A stretch of DNA of 64,000 nucleotides from Phallus indusiatus (GCA_027605045.1 JAQFWX010000033.1:1-64000), one strand, 5' to 3'. Positions 12,016 through 25,449 are shown, numbered from the stretch's first letter. Notes: generated from the sequence alone by a model not told the origin. A program made the numbers and translations.

Positions 12016-12955
12016 ATGAAGCACGAAAAAATCATGAGATGGGTGGAAGAAAATGTGGACGCCCCGCCCCCACCTTCGAACCCTACTAGTCTTCCCGACG
12101 ATTCAGCGTCGACTGTATATCCCGAGTCGTCCGTTTCCAATCCCAATGCTTCTCGATACACCGGAAGGCGCCACCGCTCTCCGTTTTCTTCGTCTCGAGC
12201 TACATACCCACCCGCCACCTATCTTGAGAGGAGACCTTCCTCAGCGCAGGCGCTTTATACTAGAGATCAACAGCCACCGGTTCGAAGTAGACTTCATTCC
12301 GTCTCTGCTGATACTCGCTACGTGGCCCCTCAGCCACAACCACAACCATTTTTGTATGCGTATACGCATTCAAAATCTAACAATAATCCGACGTATTATG
12401 CCCCAGCGTCGGCGCACTATAATCGGGCCAGCAGTCCCACTCGTGCACCGTACGTCCCGGCACAACCGACCACAGGACCATACCGTGTTTCTCCAAGCCC
12501 AAGTCCACATAGGGTAGAATCGGTAATTCATTTTTCGCATCAAACAAAAATTGCAAGCTTCTGACAAAAAAAACTCTTCTTTAGCGCTCGCATGATGGTG
12601 GTACTAGTACCAGACCGCAGTACACCACGTACGCAGCATATCATTCTACTCCTACTCTGGCTTTACAACCAGATCCAGTACTCCAAAAAAACCACCATTG
12701 CTGCGCAGACTTTTTGGAAGTCTTGACTGGGGATTGGCGCCTGCGAGAGCTTCCAGCGGCCAGCACCAACAGCAACAACAGCAACAACAACAACAATTAT
12801 TATCACAGCAACAAAGGAGCACTTCTCGTTCGTCATCTAAAACCGTCTCGCACTCTCGTTCATCCGATCGAGTCAACGCCAACGTTTTGACCTATAAACC
12901 GGCGTCGCGCAACCGGCTTCATTCTGCCGACAACATCGTATACGTTCGAGGATAA
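12016..12955 (+). CDS. Ser/Pro/Tyr-rich protein with polyglutamine tract
   Basis: Exons 12016-12522 and 12608-12955 give 284 residues. The start MKHEKIMRWVEENVDAPPPP is followed by a disordered region. Exon 2 carries TPKKPPLLRRLFGSLDW and then a run of nine Gln from a CAG/CAA repeat (about 12762-12800), ending in HSADNIVYVRG. The join uses GTAATT and the acceptor ACTAG at 12607, giving an 85-base intron. The earlier TTTAG at 12584 would put the second exon out of frame at an A run, so the later acceptor is preferred. The short basic-hydrophobic motif is shared in pattern with the gene at 9402. Function unknown; no catalytic domain is visible. Confidence 0.6.
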
Positions 12956-12959
12956 ATCA

Positions 12960-14100
12960 ACAAATCTCTTTTTTTACTGATCCATGACTATTATTTTTGT
13001 TTTTGTGGTTGTTACAATAAGCTCATATTATCTCCGTGGTTAAAAGGATATCATAGAGGAATTCACTTCACCGGTATAGGCCGGATTATTAGTAAAGGAG
13101 AGGGATAAAACCCGGCTGGGATCCGAACGTTCGCCGTCGTCCATCCCTTTCCTTTCTTTCTATCTCTCTCGTTACTTTATTCTGTGTCACGAACAATTTT
13201 TTCATCGATCTCGAGTTGTCTTATCATCATGTCAAAGATTATGCAGCCATGCAGCATGCTAGTTTTGGTCCATGACTCCCTTTTCTTTCACGAATTGCAC
13301 CGACGACTGTCCGTGGGTCCAATCGTTCACTAATTCTTTTCTTCAAATTCTTCTTCTACGACCAAGCTTGTACTTTAATCATAGTTGATAGGGAGGGTCA
13401 TCTGGTATGGATCGTTGTAAACTAGCGTCCAAAAAAAAAGAAATTGATTTTGTTATGCACGAAAATAGAACCTGGCCAAAAAAAAAAAATGCTCCCGCCA
13501 GCCTTGGGTGTGCCCTCCGGGGGAAGGAAATGAAAATCGTGAAGTGCCGAGTTTTGTTTGCTTGAATCACATTGCTTATTACTTCATTCCGGGTATCCGG
13601 CTTGTATTACTTAGACCAAATGAAGCCTTTCATGGTCTTAGACAATCGGAATCGCCTTTTGAGACCAGCTGCATAGGCTTTGAAAACCCGAAGGAATAAA
13701 CTGACAGTCTTCATCGGACTAATATCGGAACCAGATAGGAAGTTTTGTGACCATCAGAATTGTCTCTAACTCCAGCAAAGAGATAAGATTTACCCTGAAT
13801 ATACAGCAAACGGCCGAGCGAATATTACCTGCTGAGTAGGGCAGTCAATCAACAATAGCAGGATCTTTCCAGGCCGCATATATTCATCGTCTTCCACATA
13901 CACATGAGATCTGACCCTTTCATCCCTAGTTCCGCCGAATATTGATGAAAAAATAATAGGAACGAAATGTGGTGATTATGGCGGGTCAGGAAATCTTGTA
14001 CGTGGGTAGATCCGTTTGGTAGGCGTGGGCACTTGGTGTGCTGATAGGTCCTTCAACATAGATTATTTAAAGAGATTCTATAGGCTAAAGCAAGATTAGT
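12960..14100. other. no gene recognised
   Basis: Contains T-rich 3' sequence of the preceding gene and AT-rich spacer. No ORF is longer than about 63 codons and no exon chain is visible. Confidence 0.45.
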
Positions 14101-14107
14101 ACCCCAT

Positions 14108-14755
14108 ATGGAGAGTTTACGCTGTCAATATCATAGCATGAGAATCGAGGGGTTGGAAGAAAGTACAAGGGGACAAGGGGACAATCCCTGTTTCGGAAGA
14201 AGATATGGGAGGCCCGTAACGCAATCAAATCAGAAAGATGTTAAAGAGCTCATTAAAAATGAGGTCTTTCATAATGGCGGATCTCGGATAGCTTCCATTT
14301 CAGGTCAACGTAGCAATACGAATGTCACTCGCATCATTAGTAGTACCGCGAAACGCAAACTTGTGGAGGGTGAGCAAACTATTCTGCCAACTGCCCTTCA
14401 CCTTACTATTAATCGAGGGCAAAGATTTTGTTGCTGATTTTTGTAAACTTGATGCGAGGCTTTCAGAATAAATGGGGGAATTATTTCACAACGTCTTACA
14501 AATAAGTCTGAAGAGGGGGCGTTGGAAGCCTATAAAGTTTGGACTGACAAAAGAAGTTGGAAACTCATTATGGACAGGGATTCTCAAGCAATCTTCCATA
14601 GAAAAGTTCTCCTTTTTCTCATAACCATTGTTCTTGCATGGATCTTAGCCGAAATGAGAAGATACCGGAGACAGAAGGAAAAAGAGACACCGGGGAGGAA
14701 CCAGCCCCGGACTCACAAAGGCGGACCGCCCACGAGTGGAAACAATATATAAGGT
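14108..14755 (+). CDS. possible gene with one membrane segment, splicing unresolved
   Basis: Two protein-like open stretches lie in series. The first (14108 to about 14368) is hydrophilic and reaches a good donor GTGAGC at about 14369. The second (about 14469-14755) contains VLLFLITIVLAWILAEM, a likely membrane helix, followed by a basic stop-transfer stretch (RRYRRQKEKE). An acceptor TTTCAG lies at about 14461-14468, but the phases differ by one base, so I cannot give a clean join. It could be one broken gene or two fragments. Product unknown. Confidence 0.3.
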
Positions 14756-15326
14756 ATGATCTTTGACTTCCTTTTTTTTCGAGTTCCCAGTTTTAAGATC
14801 TTGTCAAATGATTCTTCGGAAGTTTCTCCATTTGAATTCTTGGTTGCTTATGACCGGTGAAAGCGGCGGGGTCAATTTGTCATGAGAATTGGTAAGTGAT
14901 CTCCTCCTTTATTTCAAAAATTACATAGAAGTTAATAAGCGGAATACTTGGAATAGTTGAATGCATTAGCCTTCTTTCCTTATTTGTACTTGTACCGACG
15001 ATAGGAATCCATTTATGAGAAAAAGACTGTATTCAGTGCTCACTAAAAATATTGACCGTGAGTAAGCTTCTTGGATAGTTACTTGCCTAAAAAGTACGGA
15101 AAATATGAAAGTCCGTCACGAAAGGAGAAGAGATAATAAAAACAATGCACACTGCGAATTTGTCGCAGTGAACTATAAAAAGCTGCACTTGAAGCGCGTA
15201 AGCAATATCTGAGTTTCAAAAATGTTGATTCCCGCGTCGTCAAGTCACAATATTGTCACGCAAACCGTATTTTTGTTTCGTGCAACACTCGCGACTAATT
15301 CACAGGTTCGTTCCGAAGAACAAAAA

Positions 15327-16076
15327 ATGTCATTAATAACGGATCCAATACTCGGCGACTCCAACTCCCTCGGTGCTTCAGTGACCTCTCCTTCACTTTT
15401 CATGCCGCCCGGGCCTATGCAACCTATGCAACTTCACTTTCAAGATCCCGCCGCCTTCGATCCGGGATTGGCTGAAAGGCCGCAACTCGATCCGAATTCT
15501 CCTGAATTGTTCAAAAGCAACATTCACATAGCCCAGCAGCATGTTTTAAGGATCCAGCAGCTAGCTCAGAACGCTATCACAGCCATGTGGGTACCCATAA
15601 TCATTCATCTTGTGAGAAAGTGGCGCGTTTGGAATATGCTGCTTTTCTCCAGAATACGGCATGGGATACTAATATAACCCCTCCTTTCTGTTTCACATAT
15701 TTTGCACAAAAATAAACAAAAAGTGAACGCTCTTACATCCTAAATACCAATTATGCTATGCAAGCTTCCGGTAGTCCAGGGCTAACTCTTTATCTGAAAT
15801 TGGACCAGAGATCCCACTCATTTGATTTTTATAGGAGATATAATTGCCCTTCGACACGCTATGGACGCTTTCACCGAGTTTCTTAAGGACACGGGCGTAG
15901 GATCTCTACCACCACGACCGTATGATCCCGGCGCAATGCCTTCAGAAGCTCAGATGGTAGAAGAAATGACTAAGTCTGTTGAGGAACTCTTCGAGAAGCG
16001 GCAGCGGATGCAGGAAAACGCCAATGGTGTGGCGAGCTTGCTAGCAGCATCGGAACCTTGGGGAAAGAAGCCTTGA
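15327..16076 (+). CDS. conserved-looking hypothetical helical protein, 182 residues
   Basis: Exons 15327-15586, 15724-15770 and 15835-16076 join with consistent phases. The short middle exon connects QLAQNAITA to NYAMQASGDIIALRHAMDAF, giving a continuous helical region. It is followed by LKDTGVGSLPP and a C-terminal helix (EEMTKSVEELFEKRQRMQ). The N-terminus is Pro/Met-rich and disordered. From memory, agaricomycetes have small proteins with a similar LAxSALxGIQNAY...TGVGxLP layout, but I know no function for them. The first intron is long (137 bases) and its acceptor is AAAAAG, so the middle exon border is the weakest point. Confidence 0.65.
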
Positions 16077-16079
16077 AAT

Positions 16080-18380
16080 TGAAAAACTAATAAAGGAGGA
16101 GCGAATGGAAACTTCGGGAAGATAAGGATGATTCAGATAATTGTGCGTTGGAGTAGCGGGGGAGGAGAGGGTTTTTTGGTGGCTTTCACGGACCGATCTT
16201 GGCTTGTTGGTGATATGACATTGTGATGGGACGAAGCAGCCAGATATAGCCAAGATTCGAAAGCCAGCGTCGTCTGGTCGTTTGCGAGTTCTTTCGTTCG
16301 TTCGGAAACGAATACTTTAGGTAGCTCCCAAAATAACAAGGGAAATCGGGAATAGGTTTTTGTGTTGAATGGTTCAAATGACCTGCCTGTTACGATCGAC
16401 GTTCCCTTTTGTTCACGCAAATTGGCTGATCTCAGATTCGTGATTAGAAGCGCGCTTTATCTAATCAACCACCCTGGAGGCTTAAAAAAGTTTTCCGAGA
16501 AAGGAGCTGATGCGCTGCCCAGTAAATATTTATGTGTTGCCTATAGAACCTCCTAACCGTAAATGAATCAAATACTAATGTACTGAAATTCCCTCCAGGT
16601 GCTTCTCGATGAATCAGCGATTCTTAAGTAAATATCTAATAAATATTTATCAAATGGGGCGCTCCTTTGAATATTTGGATTTCAATTTCATGTTTTCGTC
16701 ACTCTACTTTAGGTTTAATGTAAAAAAAAAGCACGGGCCCACAAGTAATATGTAAGACAGAGCAATTCCATTTGAAAGACCCTAAGGACCTAATAACACG
16801 TGCCGTCCAGGCTACCCTCTCATGTGACGAATCATCAAGACAACCTGCGACTAACGACCAAACCATCATCAATCTGGATCCTCTCGTTTGACTCTAAATT
16901 ATATCATGATCTAGCCGTTGTAGTTTAGAGATGAGTCGACACTGGAGATTAGACAGCGCAGCTCGGCTCAAAGTTCCTTACATATTAATATGTACTAGCC
17001 GAAGAAACCGATCTAAGATCTCCTCTGCTTCGTTCGGCCTTCGGGTTCAAACGGACTGGATGTAAATAATGCATGTGCTGGCGTCATCCAAACGACATTT
17101 AGACACGTCAAATCCCTTCAAGGATCCGATAATGCAAACGAGTAGCCATTCTTGGTAATTCAATACAATGCCAAGAACCGCCAGAGGGAATGCTGCTTAA
17201 AAATACACAAGAGAGCTCTTCCCCATGCATCTGGTATTTTATGTACGATTCATTAGTCCAATTGTCCGCTCACCCTTATGTAAAAGCAAACTACACATCA
17301 TTACTTCTATGATTAGCAGCGATTGGAAATGGCTCCCCGAAGCCAAATATCAGTCATTCTATTCGATGGCGGTTTCTCTCTCTCCTTTTCGACGTCGGAT
17401 GGCGAACGGGGTGTTATATTGCCGATGACAACACAATCAGCGCAATCAGTGGTAACAATACGAAAGGCTTTACATTGGAGGGGCCGGTTTAATGATGATG
17501 CCAGATTAAGTTATGTATCTGACTTATATAGGATCTGTTCAGTCTGGTGGGAGGTTTTCATCAGTAGCGGAAAACCGGAGAGTTTCGGCTAACATGAAGG
17601 CATTACCACGGAGAAGAAGTGGTTTAGTTTTTTATGGTTTACAAAAGAATATTGACGGAAGGTATATGGTACTCCACGTGGGTTCGGAGCTCTTGCATCT
17701 CATTCGCTTCTACCATCCGACGGAATCAACCGAGCTGCTTCTTTCCCTTCTACGTCGACTGTGGACAACAATGATAGATCTGTACTGTGAGAGAGCTTGA
17801 TATAGTGTCGCAGTGGTCAGATCGAGACCTTCTGTTAGAAAGATATGACAAGGTGTTTGGTGACATCTCTTGTTGGACTCGCAGCAATGCAGTATCCGAT
17901 GTGTGCGGACGAAGAAAAGAAGTCATCGAAAAAGAATCGAAGTGGATCTTTGTTGGGTGTGTTTTGGACGAGTTAAGAAAGGCGAATTTTCTAAACATGC
18001 TTTTGTGAACAGAAAAATAGTAGTGTGAACACGATGCAGCGTAACCAGAGAGTGTATGTCTAATTTGAATAAAATAAAATAATATAATGTATATAATTCA
18101 TTTGAGTCGAAACAATGCCATTCTCACTTACCATTTTATTATATATAATATCAAAAAAGGAAGCAAGGCAAGTACAGCCACGACAACACACCATTGGACC
18201 CAAAATTTCATAACCCACAGCTCCGGCTTCCCGGCTGCGGAGTCGGAGTTTGAAACGTTTCGTAAACGCTTCGGGCGTTATATCAGTGTTACAAAAGGCT
18301 GCTATTCTCCAGAACCCGAAGGTTTTTGTGTCCTGGAGAAGACTCGAAAATCATAACTAACCTTCCGAGGACTTATTTGG
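16080..18380. other. no supported gene; cluster of ORFs at 17.2-18.0 kb
   Basis: Plus-strand ORFs at 17323-17592, 17513-17800 and 17787-18008 overlap in different frames and look partly protein-like (for example SQISVILFDGGFSLSFS). I could not connect them through splice sites that keep phase. They may be remnants of a gene. The rest is AT-rich spacer. Confidence 0.35.
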
Positions 18381-18387
18381 GTTCAGT

Positions 18388-19265
18388 ATGAGCGTGCCAA
18401 AGCCATACTGCAGGCTCATTCTCGCTCGTGGATCGATCTTGGACACACTCTTTCTATACGACAATCCCCGGCGACCCGCTTATGCGACCACGACAGAAGG
18501 CCATGTTACCATGCTGTGGTCTATTAATCCCCGGGGCAAACTCCTCGAAATTGCGCGAATCAATTGGGTCGGTGATGCTGAGAGTGGAAATCGTAGCACT
18601 GTGCTTGTGAACGGTCAGACGATGCTAGTGGATAATGTCCTACAAACATCCAAGAGCTTTTTCAGAAGCGAGTAAGTGAATCTCGATAGACTGCTCTTTT
18701 AGTAACATGATTGTCTTATCAAGCTGAAAGGACAAAACATTTCGTCGCCGGAACAAAGCGTTGTAAATGGAAAAAGACGACACAAGTACTCAGTGGCTCG
18801 TCTGGGCGGCTGTGCGTTGGTGCATGGCAATGCGAGGAGCTGCAGTCATCGCACAGTACGACAAGTACAGCCACATCGGGTTCACCACTCGCAATTTTCT
18901 ACCCCTCACAAGAAAGCCTCTTCAAACCCGAGCTCACCGTCTATCCGGACGGTTCCACAATTGTCGATCATTTATTATTAACGGCCATCCTCATCTCTGC
19001 TCAACGGCAGGAATGGCGTGTCGCGCAGAGCGCTTTATCGCATGTTGCGTTGGAAGCGAGTCTTAAAACTGAAATGCGAGGGTTATCACCAAGTTACCCG
19101 CAACCGCCTCCGAGCTCGCGCCATCGATCCACCACTGCATCATCACGCATTCGACGCCCACAAAGTGCCGGCACGGTTCGTGCACGACGGACGCCTCCCA
19201 CAGCTGACCCCCCTCCATATACCAGTATAGACGACAATGGTTTTAATATTCGCCATCGATCATAG
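18388..19265 (+). CDS. DUF6593-like protein
   Basis: Exons 18388-18671 and 18731-19265 give 272 residues (intron GTAAGT...AAAG, phase 2). The order of features matches fungal DUF6593 proteins as I know them: an N-terminal strand region ending LFLYDNPRRPAYATTTEG, a LLEIARINWVGD strand, a VLVNGQTMLV turn, then KRCKWKK. A late segment STIVDHLLLTAILI precedes RRQ/QEWR-like helix residues. The last 80 residues are Ser/Pro/Arg-rich and disordered, longer than the usual family member. These proteins are common in multi-copy sets in agaricomycetes and have no known function. Family assignment is by pattern memory, not by a search. Confidence 0.7.
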
Positions 19266-19269
19266 TATG

Positions 19270-21298
19270 TAACACTTAATTATTGCATTTGTGTTTTTGT
19301 TTTCTTTGTCTCTCCCCCTGTCTCTCTCTATCTTTGTTGTTGTTTGTCTCTCTTGTCCATGTGGAGAAACCTCACTTTTACCAGTATTATTGCTTTTGTT
19401 GTACGACTAGCTATAACCATAATGAAATGGCATGCTACTAATGTTTTTTTACTCTACACACCATATGTCGATTTCCTCTTTTTACGTACTACTCCATATA
19501 TACAATAGGCTTATGCAGAGGACATTATTAAACTTCTTTGCGTGGAGAGGGATATGAACGGACTATATTAGGAGGACTACGACATCAACGGACTTCTTGG
19601 AGCCTAATTTAATAATTTGCAAATTCATATCCTGCGACGATGGTCAGAAGAAAAAGCCAATGTGCCAAACCCATTCCTTGTTTTGCCATTATGCACATGG
19701 TCTCGACTCAGGCTAGTTTGTTACCGAAGATACTCCAAGCCAAGGACCGACACTCCAAATTACTTAAAAATAAAATCTTTCCTTCCATCTCCGATAAGCG
19801 CGGCTGGTTAAAAGTATAAGAAACCCCAAGTCAGATTTTGACCGTGCTTCTTGGTCAAAATGGTGTTCGACAAAAAAAGCTCCAAGACCGTGTTGATCAC
19901 ATGGTAAAGAAGAACCATCGATCTTATAATGCCCAAAAAGATGCGAACAGAACCGAGTAGTGGATGATCCCAACAACCATCGGTTGTGATCCGTGTCGAA
20001 AACGCGAACCAATATAAAAATATGAGGTTTGGTGGGTTTATGTTTATGCCTCGTTGCCCCGCCGCCGCCCTCTAATCTCAAGCGATATACTCGAATTTTG
20101 CGTTTGGTCCCAGATAGACACGCACACCACCCATTCAGATGACATATCGGAGATCGCCGCAGCTTCCTTGACTGATTGGAGAATCGCGACTGTTCTATTG
20201 TATCCGAGGCATGGAGAGCCAATAGAGGGCTCTGAGGGGGTGTGTGTTCGGGTAAAGCGAGTACGTGGTAAATGCAGCAGAGTCAATCAAAATTTTCGAA
20301 GCTTCTTTTTAATAGAAGGGGCCTCAAAATCTCGTCATATCCATATGAGAAGAATATGCACATTTGGGTTGTGGTGACGGTGGCTTCTTAAATGGGTGTT
20401 TTTGGAAACGAGAAACTTTATTCAGGATTATGACACAGGATAAGGATGTTTGCCCTCGTGTTTAATCATTATCGTTGGCTTGCTCTTTTGTGTGATGATG
20501 AGGCGACTAGCCAGTATGTTATTTGGAAAGGAGACTTCGGCGTGATGAGAACAGTCAAATAAAACGTTCAGCGAGGTGATGGACAGATTATTATATAAAC
20601 AACGTTGATGTCGGCTATTATTGAGATGACCGATTCCAATGCAAGGACAAGGGAAAGGAAAAAAAGGAGTGCGAAGTATTAGAAGTTGGATTAGAAGTAG
20701 AAGTACTACTAGTACAAAGGACAAGGGACCATAGCTCTTCGGGAAAACCAGAGGCTAACTGTATTGACTAATACCAAACGTAAATAAAATCAAAGGATAA
20801 GCTTCCTTTGGATAGGATCATCATATTTCCTCTTCCTTCGCAGTCAACATTGATTGGGAGTACAAAAAATGCTCCCGGCGAAATTTTCCTGACGTTTACT
20901 CTGTACAATCTTAGACAAGATGCCGATCCTTAATGCTGATGGTGAGCTCTGGACATGTGAGCAGAAAAATGATGCATGAGTACGTGGAATATCACGAAAA
21001 TATTATATATTCAAATTCGCAATGTGCAGTGACTGCGGTTATACAGTTCGACATCACGTCATGTCATCCTTCTTTGTGGCTTGCTAATTGAACCATTGCT
21101 TCGTCATATAACAATACCTTCGATATTTGCACAAAATATGTAGAGAGACTGATCTGAGATTGCGGGTTTTTGGAAAGCGTAGTGACAGGTAGTGACGTGT
21201 TTCTCGCGGCAGACGGCTAGCTGACAAAGCTTGCTTACGTCACGACACCCTACCAGCCCAGCGGCCTCCCTCATGCATCCGAGTGTTGTTCAACTGGC
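19270..21298. other. intergenic with ambiguous ORFs
   Basis: The start is CT/T-rich 3' sequence of the DUF6593-like gene. Between 19764 and 20377 both strands carry protein-like ORFs covering the same bases (a 107-codon plus frame and minus frames of 152 and 80 codons). I cannot decide whether either is real. No other feature is seen before the polymerase gene. Confidence 0.35.
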
Positions 21299-21300
21299 GA

Positions 21301-24300
21301 ATGAACACTAGGATTCACTATTACTCTAGGAGAGTGGGCTCTTTGCGCTTTTTTCATTCTAATACGCGTAATTCTTCATTATCTCTGAAGCAAAAGACCG
21401 CTCAGCCTTTGCCAGCAGCTCCTCTTTCTTCAGGGTCAGACACTGCAGCTGGACAGTCAAATCCGCAACAAAATGATCGGGAAACGATAAACACAGGTCT
21501 GTATCCGATAAATATACGTACTTTTATACTGACAGGAGCTTTTTTTCAGTACGACGAAACCAACTGGGTGTCCAACTCCTGTCGCCCAAATTGCATTCGC
21601 AAGTATTTAAAGATGCGACATTTCCCGCGCCGCCAGACGTTTATGTCCAAATCGCGAAAAAGCATCTCACTAAACATAGCTTGGATCCAGCTCAGTCATC
21701 TACCCACCCACCCGTCTCATTCACTTTACCACCTTTGGAAGGAAATGATCTTGATTCCCACTTCTACGCTATAGGCTCGAAAGTAGCCGAACCCTATCTC
21801 TCACAATCAAAAAAACTGGCATCTCTGACTCTGCCTCCGCCACCAGAAGATTGGGTGATTCAATCGGGGTGGACCAAGTACTGGTTAGGAGATGATGGCT
21901 TGCACGAATCAATCGACTATCCTAATGAAGAAATGTTGGTTTTCGATGTAGAAACATTACCAAATGAAAGTCCATATGCTGTTATGGCCTGTGCTGCCTC
22001 GCCTACCGCGTGGTATGTCTGGATATCACCCTGGCTTATGAAGGAAACAACAGAGATCGAACAATTAATACCGCTTGGGGACCCTTCGACATCGCGTATT
22101 GTAGTCGGGCATAATGTTGCTTATGATCGTGCGAGGACATTGGAAGAATACCATATCCAACGAACTGGTACTAGGTGGCTGGATACCATGGCGCTGCATG
22201 TCGCGGTTAACGGAGTTTCGTCTCATCAGCGTTCTGCATGGAGCAAATACCGAAAACAAAAGCAGACCAGCAAGGCGATGAAGGACGAGGCTGTTGATTC
22301 GGTGCTGGGACTAATCAATGAACTCAAAGAGAGTCTTGAAGGGGAAAAAAACGCAAAAAGAAGGCTAGATCTGGAGGCACAACTGGCCGATTTATCTGAA
22401 TCGCTACCTTCACTACAAGCTATCGCGGACGTCGGATTAGAAGCCCCGTGGGAAGGAGATCACAATGGTCAACGGTGGGAAGAGCTAACGGCCGTCAACT
22501 CTCTTGCTGAGGTTGCCCGATTACATTGTGGCATCGAAGTTGACAAGACTATACGCGACGATTTCATGACTGCATCTCCTGAATCTATTCTATCCGACAT
22601 CTCGTCATATCTCACCTACTGCGCAAAAGATGTCGCTGTGACGCATCAGGTGTTCCGCAAGATTCTTCCTGCGTTTTTGGAGAAGTGTCCCAATCCGGTC
22701 AGTTTTGCGGGTGTTTGCAGTATGGGTAGCAGTTTTCTTCCTGTGGATGAAAACTGGGAGAAGTACCTGGAGGCTGCTGAAGGAAAATACCAAGCACTGG
22801 AGGTCAAAGTCACCAATGCTCTGAAGAGTATGGCGGAGAGCGCTCGACACCTTGCTACAGGGGACAAGTGGAAAGAAGACGTCTGGCTTCAGCAACTTGA
22901 CTGGACTCCAAAAACGATTCGAAGTGGCAAAGGTCAAGGTGATTACGAAGAAGAGCTCGCAGCTCTCGAGTCTGCGTTGCCATCACCTCGTGTCTTCGAT
23001 TGCTTCAGTAAAAAGCCACGGCTTATACCCAAATTCATGAACGATTTGAAGATCCTTGGTGTCTCGCATCCTTACGTCAGACATAACATTCTACCCTACC
23101 TCTTGCGATTGCAAATTCATGACCAACCCGTCTGGCATACTCGCCAATACGGCTGGCACTCCTACGTGGACGACCCGAATCTTCCGTTTTCTGAACGCAT
23201 TATCTCACCGCAGAAAGCACGTCTCAAGAGTCTTTTTGATCGTACGCACGCTTTCAAACATTACAAGACTGGTGTTCTCTCGCGGCCTAGAGGCGAAAGC
23301 ATGGGCTTATGGCTCAAGCTTGTTTCTGAAGAAAATGACAAAGAAGCTGTTGAACCTATGAGAGTACTGGCTGTGAAGATGTTCCGTATGTACGATCCCA
23401 TATCCGCGAAACGGAAAGATTGGGAGCCCTGGATGAAGTTTTTGGAATGGACACCTGTGGTACCCGGAAGTACCGAGATTCTCGGCGAAGCGGGAGGACG
23501 AGCGGAATTTGTTCCCAGCTGGTATTGGCAATTAGGCAAGGCTTCGAGACGAACGTCCGCCGATAATCTTGAAATTTCAGTGCGCAGTCGTGTTGCTCCT
23601 CTCCTATTTCGTCTGAAATGGCAAGGATGGCCGCTCATCTTCTCACGTGATCATGGATGGACATTCAGAGTGGCTCGAGAAGCTTTGAATGACGGCACTT
23701 TTAAGACGCGTCAGAAAGAACTGTCATTTAAACACGCTGATGACCAGACTCTCCGAGAAGCTAGTGAAGACGAAGGCCAATTTGCGTTCTTCAAATTACC
23801 CCATAAAGACGGCGAAGATGCCAATGTAGGCAGTCCGCTTGGCAAGACTTTTATCAAGTTTGCTGCCGACGGGACTCTCAGTAGCCCGGAACCAATTGCT
23901 GGAGAAGCTCTAGAAGTCAATGCCCAATGCAGTTATTGGATCAGCGCACGCGACCGCATTATGAAGCAGATGGTCGTATGGGACAAATACGGTCGACAGG
24001 GGCTGCAATCTCTGGCCGCTCCAGGCGGTGGTGGCAAGTGGGGTATGATTTTGCCCCAAGTTATCACAATGGGTACCGTAACTCGACGAGCAATTGAAAA
24101 AACTTGGCTTACAGCTTCGAATGCCAAGGAAAATAGGGTTGGTTCAGAGCTCAAAGCCATGGTGCGCGCTCCAGAAGGATATGCCATCATCGGAGCTGAT
24201 GTCGATTCGGAAGAACTTTGGATATCGAGTTGCATGGGCGACGCTCAGTTTGGTTTGCATGGTGCGACTGCTATTGGTTGGATGACGCTGGAGGGTACGA

Positions 24301-25445
24301 AGAAGGCCGGTACTGATTTGCATTCGAAGACCGCTAGTATACTTGGGATTACACGTGATCAGGCCAAGGTGTTCAATTATTCGCGAATTTATGGCGCCGG
24401 GATGAAGCATGCCATGTTACTCTTATTGCAGAGCAATGCATCGATGTTACCGGAACAAGCTCAAGACCTTGCGGAACGGCTCTACGCTTCGACTAAAGGT
24501 AGAAACACCCATCGTCCCGATCTTTTCGGTCACAAATTCTGGTACGGTGGAACGGAGAGTTTTGTGTTCAACAAACTCGAGCAAATAGCTATCTCCGATG
24601 AGCCTAAAACCCCTGTTCTAGACTGTGGTGTTACCTTTGCGCTCTCAAAGCAGTATCTTCCGGAGAAGTTCGGCGCCGACTATCTTCCATCACGTATCAA
24701 CTGGGCCGTTCAATCCTCTGGTGTTGACTACCTTCATCTTCTCATTGTGTCTATGGAACATCTTATCAAAGAGTATGACATTCAAGCTCGATATCTCATT
24801 TCAGTGCACGATGAATTGCGTTATCTGGTTAAGGACGAGGACAAGTATCGAGCTGTATTAGCCCTGCAAATTGCCAATCTTTGGACACGGTCGATCTTCG
24901 CATATCGTCTTGGGATGGACGATCTGCCCCAAAGCGTTGCCTTCTTCAGTGCTGTTGATGTGGACAGGGTTCTCCGTAAAGAAGTGGACATGCCATGTGT
25001 TACGCCTAGTCAGCCGAACCCTATTCCTCCTGGCGAAAGTCTCGACATCGTGGCAGTGTTGGAAAAAACTAATGGGGGATCGTTATGGAAATGCGGTTCG
25101 CCTATGGCAGAGTGGGTGAACCGTGAGGGTCCTATTGACGTTCCAGGCTACACGGCGCCAGACTTCCTCATTCACCGAGCTTCGGATGCAAAGTGGCTGA
25201 AAGCACAGTCCACGAGTTCCATTGATGAAATTAAGCTTCTGGCTGATCTGGGACGTGATATGAAAATATTGAAAAACAAGAAATCGACAGCCAGAGCGCC
25301 GAAAACTCGAAAAGCGAAGGCGGCGAGTTCCCTTGAAGAATCAACAACTGCGCCGGCATCGCAGTTAAAATCCAAAAATTCCCAGCAGCGGTTTTATAAA
25401 TCTTCTGGTTTATTATCCGTTGATACTTGGGATGGGGACGAGTGA
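21301..25445 (+). CDS. MIP1: mitochondrial DNA polymerase gamma catalytic subunit
   Basis: Exons 21301-21496 and 21550-25445 (intron of 53 bases, phase 1) give 1363 residues. It replicates and proofreads mitochondrial DNA as a family A polymerase. The N-terminus MNTRIHYYSRRVGSLRFFHS is basic and Ser-rich, a mitochondrial presequence. The splice restores RRNQLGVQLLSPKLHSQVF, the conserved family start. Exonuclease motifs: VFDVETLP (about residue 197), VGHNVAYDRA (about 251), YCAKDVAVTH (about 421). Polymerase motifs: A, GADVDSEELWI (about 946); B, RDQAKVFNYSRIYGAG (about 1000); C, VHDELRYLV (about 1151). All catalytic acidic residues are present. About 200 residues follow motif C, ending Lys/Ser-rich, which is usual for fungal enzymes. 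Single clear housekeeping gene; no defects seen. Confidence 0.97.
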
Positions 25446-25449
25446 AAAA

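Noticed and set aside
12640..12720. Frameshift at the A7 run in the second exon of the 12016 gene.
   Set aside because: A later acceptor (ACTAG at 12607) gives a phase-correct join to the good frame without any indel.
17225..18008. Gene made of three overlapping plus-strand ORFs.
   Set aside because: No set of GT-AG joins kept the frame; possible remnant only.
19764..20377. A gene at 19.8-20.4 kb.
   Set aside because: Both strands look equally protein-like over the same bases, and neither frame extends through splice sites or resembles a family.
21301..25445. Possible marker of the mating-type A locus because a gene called MIP flanks that locus in agarics.
   Set aside because: The mating-locus marker is mitochondrial intermediate peptidase. 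This gene is the mitochondrial DNA polymerase, also abbreviated MIP1. No homeodomain genes are seen nearby.
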